Source of the DNA: JACRLW01 sp050181465 | GTDB taxonomy: Bacteria > Planctomycetota > UBA1135 > UBA2386 | Assembly: GCA_050181465.1 (NCBI GenBank) | Contig: JBFXDD010000050.1 | Span: 1 to 28,074, forward strand | DNA length: 28,074 bases | Reading direction: 5' to 3' | Shown here: positions 25,430 to 28,074 of the stretch, one piece after another | Numbering within the stretch: the stretch's first letter is position 1 | Layout: each line of letters begins with the position of its first letter | Notes under the pieces: generated by a model | What the model saw: only the letters and a program-made list of their open reading frames with translations | The model's database searches: none | What the model was told of the DNA's origin: nothing | Program-made: the position numbers and the translations under genes

Positions 25430-25768
25430 ATGAGCGATCGCCTGACAGACCTACTTGACGTGGCGAAGCGAATCTGTCGTGGCGAGGTTCCGGAGCACGT
25501 GCACAACGAGCACTTCACCGTTGGAGCGTTCGACCTCCTGCTCATCAAGGCCAGGGGTGCAGAGGCCTTCTCTATGCTCCAGGATCTCTGCAGGCGCTAC
25601 CCAGACCTCGTCTCGATCGAGGATGATCGTCGCGGCATCTTCATGATTCTCACCCTGTTGGCGCGGCAGTCTGAGACGACCCAGATTCCTGACGGCTTGA
25701 TCGATATCGTCGCGGACAATTCGGACCTTTCCGCCGAGCTTCGATCTTGGTATCGGGTCCCTGGCTGA
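25430..25768 (+). CDS. Cassette gene: hypothetical protein, 112 aa
   Basis: Start ATG 25430 (MSDRLTDLLDVAKRICRGEV) follows attC D by 11 nt; the frame continues upstream through the attC site, which is not coding. The protein is soluble and helical: two N-terminal helices, then FDLLLIKARGAEAFSMLQDL (about 33-52), VSIEDDRRGIFMILTLLARQ and a C-terminal VADNSDLSAELRSWY. It resembles small helical proteins common in cassettes, without a named family. Its stop codon overlaps the first box of attC E. Confidence 0.75.
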   Translation: MSDRLTDLLDVAKRICRGEVPEHVHNEHFTVGAFDLLLIKARGAEAFSMLQDLCRRYPDLVSIEDDRRGIFMILTLLARQSETTQIPDGLIDIVADNSDLSAELRSWYRVPG

Positions 25769-25858
25769 GAATCCGCGGGAGCCGGCGAGCCGCGGAACGC
25801 CGGGGGGCGAGGAATCAACCCGCAAGCGGCTCGCGGCTCAGCGGCAGATCCGTTAGCC
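25763..25858 (+). other. attC site E
   Basis: Weak R''-like GGCTGAG overlapping the gene's stop. Long stem GAGCCGGCGAGCCGC paired with GCGGCTCGCGGCTC, then CAGCGGCAGATCC and R' GTTAGCC (25852-25858), immediately followed by TAACG. 96 nt, the longest site of the array. Confidence 0.7.
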
Positions 25859-25877
25859 TAACGCGACAGGACAGACC

Positions 25878-26270
25878 ATGGATGATCAACTGAAGCACTA
25901 CTCGGACAAGCTGGAATACGAGATCGACTCGTGGGATCTACACGTCGCCTTGGGTGATGGCGAGAGCATCATCGTTCTCGATGCGCGGTCTCCGGAGGCG
26001 TTCCAATACGAACACATCCAGGGCGCGATCAATATTCCGCACCGGGCGATGTCCGCAGAGACGACGAGGCACATCGACAAGAGAGCGCTCGTCGTCACGT
26101 ACTGCGACGGGATCGGCTGCAACGCGTCGACCAAGGGCGCGCTCAACATGCTCAAGCTCGGCTTCCGCGTGAAGGAGCTGATCGGCGGCCTTGATTGGTG
26201 GAAGCGCGACGGCCACCGGACCCAAGGAGGCAAGGCGTCCGATGAATCGGTCACCTGCGGCTGTGGCTAG
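25878..26270 (+). CDS. Cassette gene: rhodanese-like protein, 130 aa
   Basis: A single rhodanese domain that would move a sulfane sulfur or reduce an oxyanion through a catalytic Cys. Seen: strand SIIVLDARSPEAF (30-42), HIQGAINIP (46-54, the conserved rhodanese motif), strand ALVVTYC with catalytic Cys76 in the loop CDGIGCN (76-82), helix STKGALNMLKLGF and ELIGGLDWWKRDGH (100-113). The second Cys (81) in the loop and a CGCG C-terminus are notable extra thiols. Starts 19 nt after attC E. Length is normal for a single-domain cytoplasmic rhodanese. Confidence 0.92.
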   Translation: MDDQLKHYSDKLEYEIDSWDLHVALGDGESIIVLDARSPEAFQYEHIQGAINIPHRAMSAETTRHIDKRALVVTYCDGIGCNASTKGALNMLKLGFRVKELIGGLDWWKRDGHRTQGGKASDESVTCGCG

Positions 26271-26298
26271 CCTTGGCGACGAGGCTTCCGCATGTGTT

Positions 26299-26350
26299 GG
26301 CCAACAACCCTTCCGGCGGGCGGCGCTGCGCGCCGCCGCTAACGTTGAGC
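26299..26350 (+). other. attC site F (less certain)
   Basis: R''-like GGCCAAC (26299-26305), stem GGCGGGCGGCGC/GCGCCGCC, and perfect R' GTTGAGC (26344-26350). 52 nt, shorter than the others and with weaker pairing between the outer boxes. Confidence 0.5.
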
Positions 26351-26375
26351 GTCGGACGCACGAGGAGCGCTGATT

Positions 26376-26474
26376 GTGCTATCAGAGCCAGATGGCCGAC
26401 CCGATGAGGATGATTGCCCGATGAAGCACGACGCTTTCTTCGAGACCCACTGGGACTACCGTGGGTCCTCGTAG
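26376..26474 (+). CDS. Mini-ORF in a short cassette, 32 codons
   Basis: GTG-initiated frame with text SEPDGRPDEDDCPMKHDAFF, then ETHWDYRGSS and TAG at 26472-26474, just 3 nt before the R'' box of attC G. That position is the normal end of a cassette gene, so it is either a genuine microprotein or the remnant 3' end of a longer one. An internal ATG at 26421 would give 17 aa. No family recognised. Confidence 0.35.
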   Translation: MLSEPDGRPDEDDCPMKHDAFFETHWDYRGSS

Positions 26475-26477
26475 ATC

Positions 26478-26547
26478 GCCCAACTCGACGCAGCAGCCGA
26501 CGAGCGCCCCAGAGGGCGCTCGCGGCTGAGCGTCCAATCCGTTAGGA
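26478..26547 (+). other. attC site G
   Basis: Perfect R'' GCCCAAC (26478-26484), inner stem GAGCGCCC/GGGCGCTC, arm CGCGGCTGAGCGTCCAATCC and R' GTTAGGA (26541-26547, last base off consensus). 70 nt. Confidence 0.8.
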
Positions 26548-26560
26548 GCACTAGCTTCCG

Positions 26561-26914
26561 ATGAGTTGGCGGCTCGACCATTTCGTTGCGCACTGCGGCC
26601 TGGGGATGGCCGTTGTCGGCACATTCGCACTGCTTCGGAGTCTGAGTGGGCCTGGAGAGCATCAGTGTTTCTTGCTCTTCCTCTATCCCATTGGGGGCTG
26701 GTTCATCGGTTGGCTGCTACCGCGCGGCGCGCCCGGGGCGAGCCTCGCGGTAGCGGGCTACTTCATCGCGAACTTCCCAAGCGATGCAGGACCTACTGCC
26801 CAGTCTCTGGCACTCGGGTTCTCGGTGAGCCTTGCCGGCGGCATGCTTGTCTGTGAGACGGCAGCCGCGAACATCCGAAGCGCCCGGTTGCGCAGACAGC
26901 AACCAGGGTCATGA
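26561..26914 (+). CDS. Cassette gene: integral membrane protein, 117 aa
   Basis: ATG 26561 follows attC G by 13 nt. Four hydrophobic segments are visible: about residues 10-28 (CGLGMAVVGTFALL), 35-54 (CFLLFLYPIGGWFIGWLL), 60-72 and 80-98 (LGFSVSLAGGMLV). It ends with a basic tail (RSARLRRQQ), so the C-terminus is likely cytoplasmic. No family recognised. The stop lies 7 nt before attC H. Confidence 0.75.
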   Translation: MSWRLDHFVAHCGLGMAVVGTFALLRSLSGPGEHQCFLLFLYPIGGWFIGWLLPRGAPGASLAVAGYFIANFPSDAGPTAQSLALGFSVSLAGGMLVCETAAANIRSARLRRQQPGS

Positions 26915-26921
26915 TGGTGCC

Positions 26922-26984
26922 TGACAACGCCATGCACCCGGCCGGCCCCAAGCGGCCGGCGGCTGATGGCGAAAGACGTTAGAT
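26922..26984 (+). other. attC site H
   Basis: R''-like TGACAAC (26922-26928), GGCCGGCCCCAAGCGGCCGG in the centre, arm GCGGCTGATGGCGAAAGAC and perfect R' GTTAGAT (26978-26984). 63 nt. The start codon of the next gene overlaps this R' box. Confidence 0.8.
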
Positions 26985-27516
26985 GGATAGCGAGCCCCGC
27001 AGAGAACTGATGGACTCGCTCTGGAGCCAGCTACGGGATTTGTTCGCCTTCGACGACGGGTCGCTGCCGGAGATTGAAATGTCGCACATTGCCCCAGTGA
27101 GAATTCCTGGAGTGTTCGCGACGCTGTGGCGACGCGGCCATGATGCTACTGCGCGCGGGGCTTCCTACTGCGATCGCCGAGACGGGCAGGACAAACCGAT
27201 TGCGAGCGCCGAGGACGCCTCGAATGTCGCGATCCTCGTTTGCAATCGAGAAGCCGAGCCGGTTCACGTGGTCATCGGAGGGTTGGGCCGCACGGGGTGC
27301 CAACTCCCGGACCTCGGTGTGTTCGTCCATCCGGAGGGACTGGTCCTGGACTATCGAATGGGCCCTGCGTGGGGACCGCAGCAGGTGGCCACTCTCTTCG
27401 ATCTATTCCTCACGATCGCGGAGGCAGAACCAGCCTTGAAGGTGCATCATGAGTACTGTCGTGAGGCGTTCGACGTTGCCTGGAAGAAGTACCGAGAGGC
27501 AAGGCGAACCATCTGA
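26983..27516 (+). CDS. Cassette gene: hypothetical protein, 177 aa
   Basis: The first ATG (26983) uses the last two bases of the R' box, leaving no ribosome-binding site between attC and start. An in-frame ATG at 27010 (MDSLWSQLRDLF) is a good alternative. The protein is soluble with an alpha-beta-beta pattern: SHIAPVRIPGVFATLWRRG (34-52), strand NVAILVCNREAEPVHVVIGG, strand LPDLGVFVHPEGLVLDYRMG, and helices VATLFDLFLTIAEAEPALKV and FDVAWKKYREARR. I have an impression of relatives in other cassette arrays but no name. Its stop overlaps attC I. Confidence 0.75.
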   Translation: MDSEPRRELMDSLWSQLRDLFAFDDGSLPEIEMSHIAPVRIPGVFATLWRRGHDATARGASYCDRRDGQDKPIASAEDASNVAILVCNREAEPVHVVIGGLGRTGCQLPDLGVFVHPEGLVLDYRMGPAWGPQQVATLFDLFLTIAEAEPALKVHHEYCREAFDVAWKKYREARRTI

Positions 27517-27574
27517 CACGCCGATGCAGCGGGCGGCCTTCGGCCGCCGCGGATCGACAGGGCGTCCGTTGGGC
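27513..27574 (+). other. attC site I
   Basis: Weak R'' (CTGACAC), stem GGGCGGCC/GGCCGCC with a TTC loop, arm CCGCGGATCGACAGGGCGTC and perfect R' GTTGGGC (27568-27574). 62 nt. Confidence 0.75.
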
Positions 27575-27580
27575 GGATCG

Positions 27581-28074
27581 ATGAACAACGAGGGGCCAAT
27601 ACGATTCGGTGACCGTGTCCGGGTGCGCGACACCGCCACTGCGCGAGAGTAGGGCCTCGCGGGACTTGTTGGCCTGGTCTTCGGCGAGGCGACTCCTTCG
27701 GTTACGGATGTCGAGGTCATCGGCACTCCTGCTAGCCCGGATGATTCGTGAACGTCGTCGCGAGATCGCCACAGGTCGATTACCGGCAAGGAGCTGCGTC
27801 GGTCGACGACCGAAGCGTAGCTGTAGCTACGCTGCCAGGGAGGAGCGACGTAGCGCCGCCGCCGGGCGCGACTTGTGGCGTTCGCAGTAGACGTTCACGA
27901 GTCATCCGGGCTAGGGACTTCGCCCTCAACGTCGAGCTGGACGATGATGCCGGCAACTCCTGGTTCGCGGCGGACATGGTTGAGCTTCTCGATCACGATC
28001 CAGGCCCAGAGATCCGGATTGCAGACGTCCACCTCGTTCGACAACCAAATGAGCAGTGGAGTGACGCGTCGCCG
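27581..28074 (+). pseudogene. Cassette gene interrupted by a nonsense codon and a MITE-like insertion; runs off the window
   Basis: ATG 27581 lies 6 nt after attC I. The frame reads MNNEGPIRFGDRVRVRDTAT, then a TAG at 27650-27652, then GLAGLVGLVFGEATPSVTDV and EVIGTP up to the CTAG at 27732-27735. After the 179-bp insertion the same gene continues from 27915 as DFALNVELDDDAGNSWFAAD, MVELLDHDPG and IADVHLVRQP to the window edge. Joining 27735 to 27915 gives ACT CCT GCT AGG GAC, fully in frame. I recall similar small unknown proteins with a GDRVRV..GLAG....VTGVEVIG....W.AP.L.E..DH pattern. Both lesions make it a pseudogene. Confidence 0.8.
27732..27914 (+). repeat. CTAG-bordered MITE-like repeat, copy 5 (reference copy)
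   Basis: The best-preserved copy. CTAG at 27732-27735 and 27911-27914 flank a 175-bp body that begins CCCGGATGATTCGTGAACGTC and ends GACGTTCACGAGTCATCCGGG. The ends are perfect inverted repeats for 9 bp and imperfect ones for about 45 bp. Inside is a hairpin AGCGTAGCT-GT-AGCTACGCT. There is no open frame long enough for a transposase. Confidence 0.93.

Noticed and set aside
22378..27574. CRISPR array or tandem satellite
   Set aside because: The recurring palindromes differ in sequence and share only end boxes and fold; spacing is set by genes of different lengths.
1..28074. Integrase, transposase, tRNA or rRNA genes
   Set aside because: I found no RHRY-type tyrosine recombinase, DDE transposase, tRNA cloverleaf or rRNA motif on either strand.

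Overview
The window looks like chromosomal DNA of a high-GC planctomycete-like bacterium. Three things suggest this. It holds two giant membrane-anchored Ser/Thr protein kinases (one with a TPR-like C-terminus, one with a propeller-like C-terminus), each near an ECF sigma-factor gene. It has a secreted kelch-type protein with a C-terminal domain of a kind I associate with Planctomycetota. It also has several lipoproteins or scaffold proteins built from HEAT or leucine-rich repeats. No rRNA, tRNA or ribosomal-protein gene is present to fix the taxonomy, so this is inference.

Layout. 1-4.5 kb: small, mostly unrecognised genes, a VOC/PhnB-like protein and a HEAT-repeat lipoprotein. 4.6-9.2 kb: module 1, with a Ser/Thr kinase and a secreted kelch protein on the minus strand and an ECF sigma factor on the plus strand. 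9.2-10.7 kb: a short patch with a decayed repeat element, one attC-like site and small genes. 10.8-19.6 kb: module 2. A compact minus-strand operon (ECF sigma factor, cysteine-rich leaderless protein, CLCA-like zinc metalloprotease with a vWA-like region) faces a 1242-aa kinase across a 177-bp divergent intergenic region. Downstream of the kinase is a 617-aa protein of unknown function with high-expression-like codon use, closed by a strong hairpin. 19.6-20.75 kb: no convincing gene. 20.76-21.7 kb: a lipoprotein of nine 28-residue leucine-rich repeats.

22.0-28.07 kb: a run of small plus-strand genes, most separated by 52-96-nt imperfect palindromes that begin near RYYYAAC and end at or near GTTRRRY. 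These are integron attC sites, so this is a gene-cassette array. No integrase is visible, making it a CALIN-type array in this window. Cassettes encode a DUF6966-like protein, small membrane proteins, a frameshifted SMI1/KNR4 (SUKH) protein, a rhodanese, unknown proteins and one 32-codon mini-ORF.

A short non-coding element of about 175-180 bp (perfect 9-bp ends CCCGGATGA/TCATCCGGG inside longer imperfect inverted repeats, CTAG at the borders) occurs five times. Three copies lie in or at the edge of the cassette array. One splits the last cassette gene, and conceptual removal of element plus one CTAG restores the reading frame exactly, which shows a 4-bp target duplication. It behaves as a MITE: no coding capacity and mobilised in trans.
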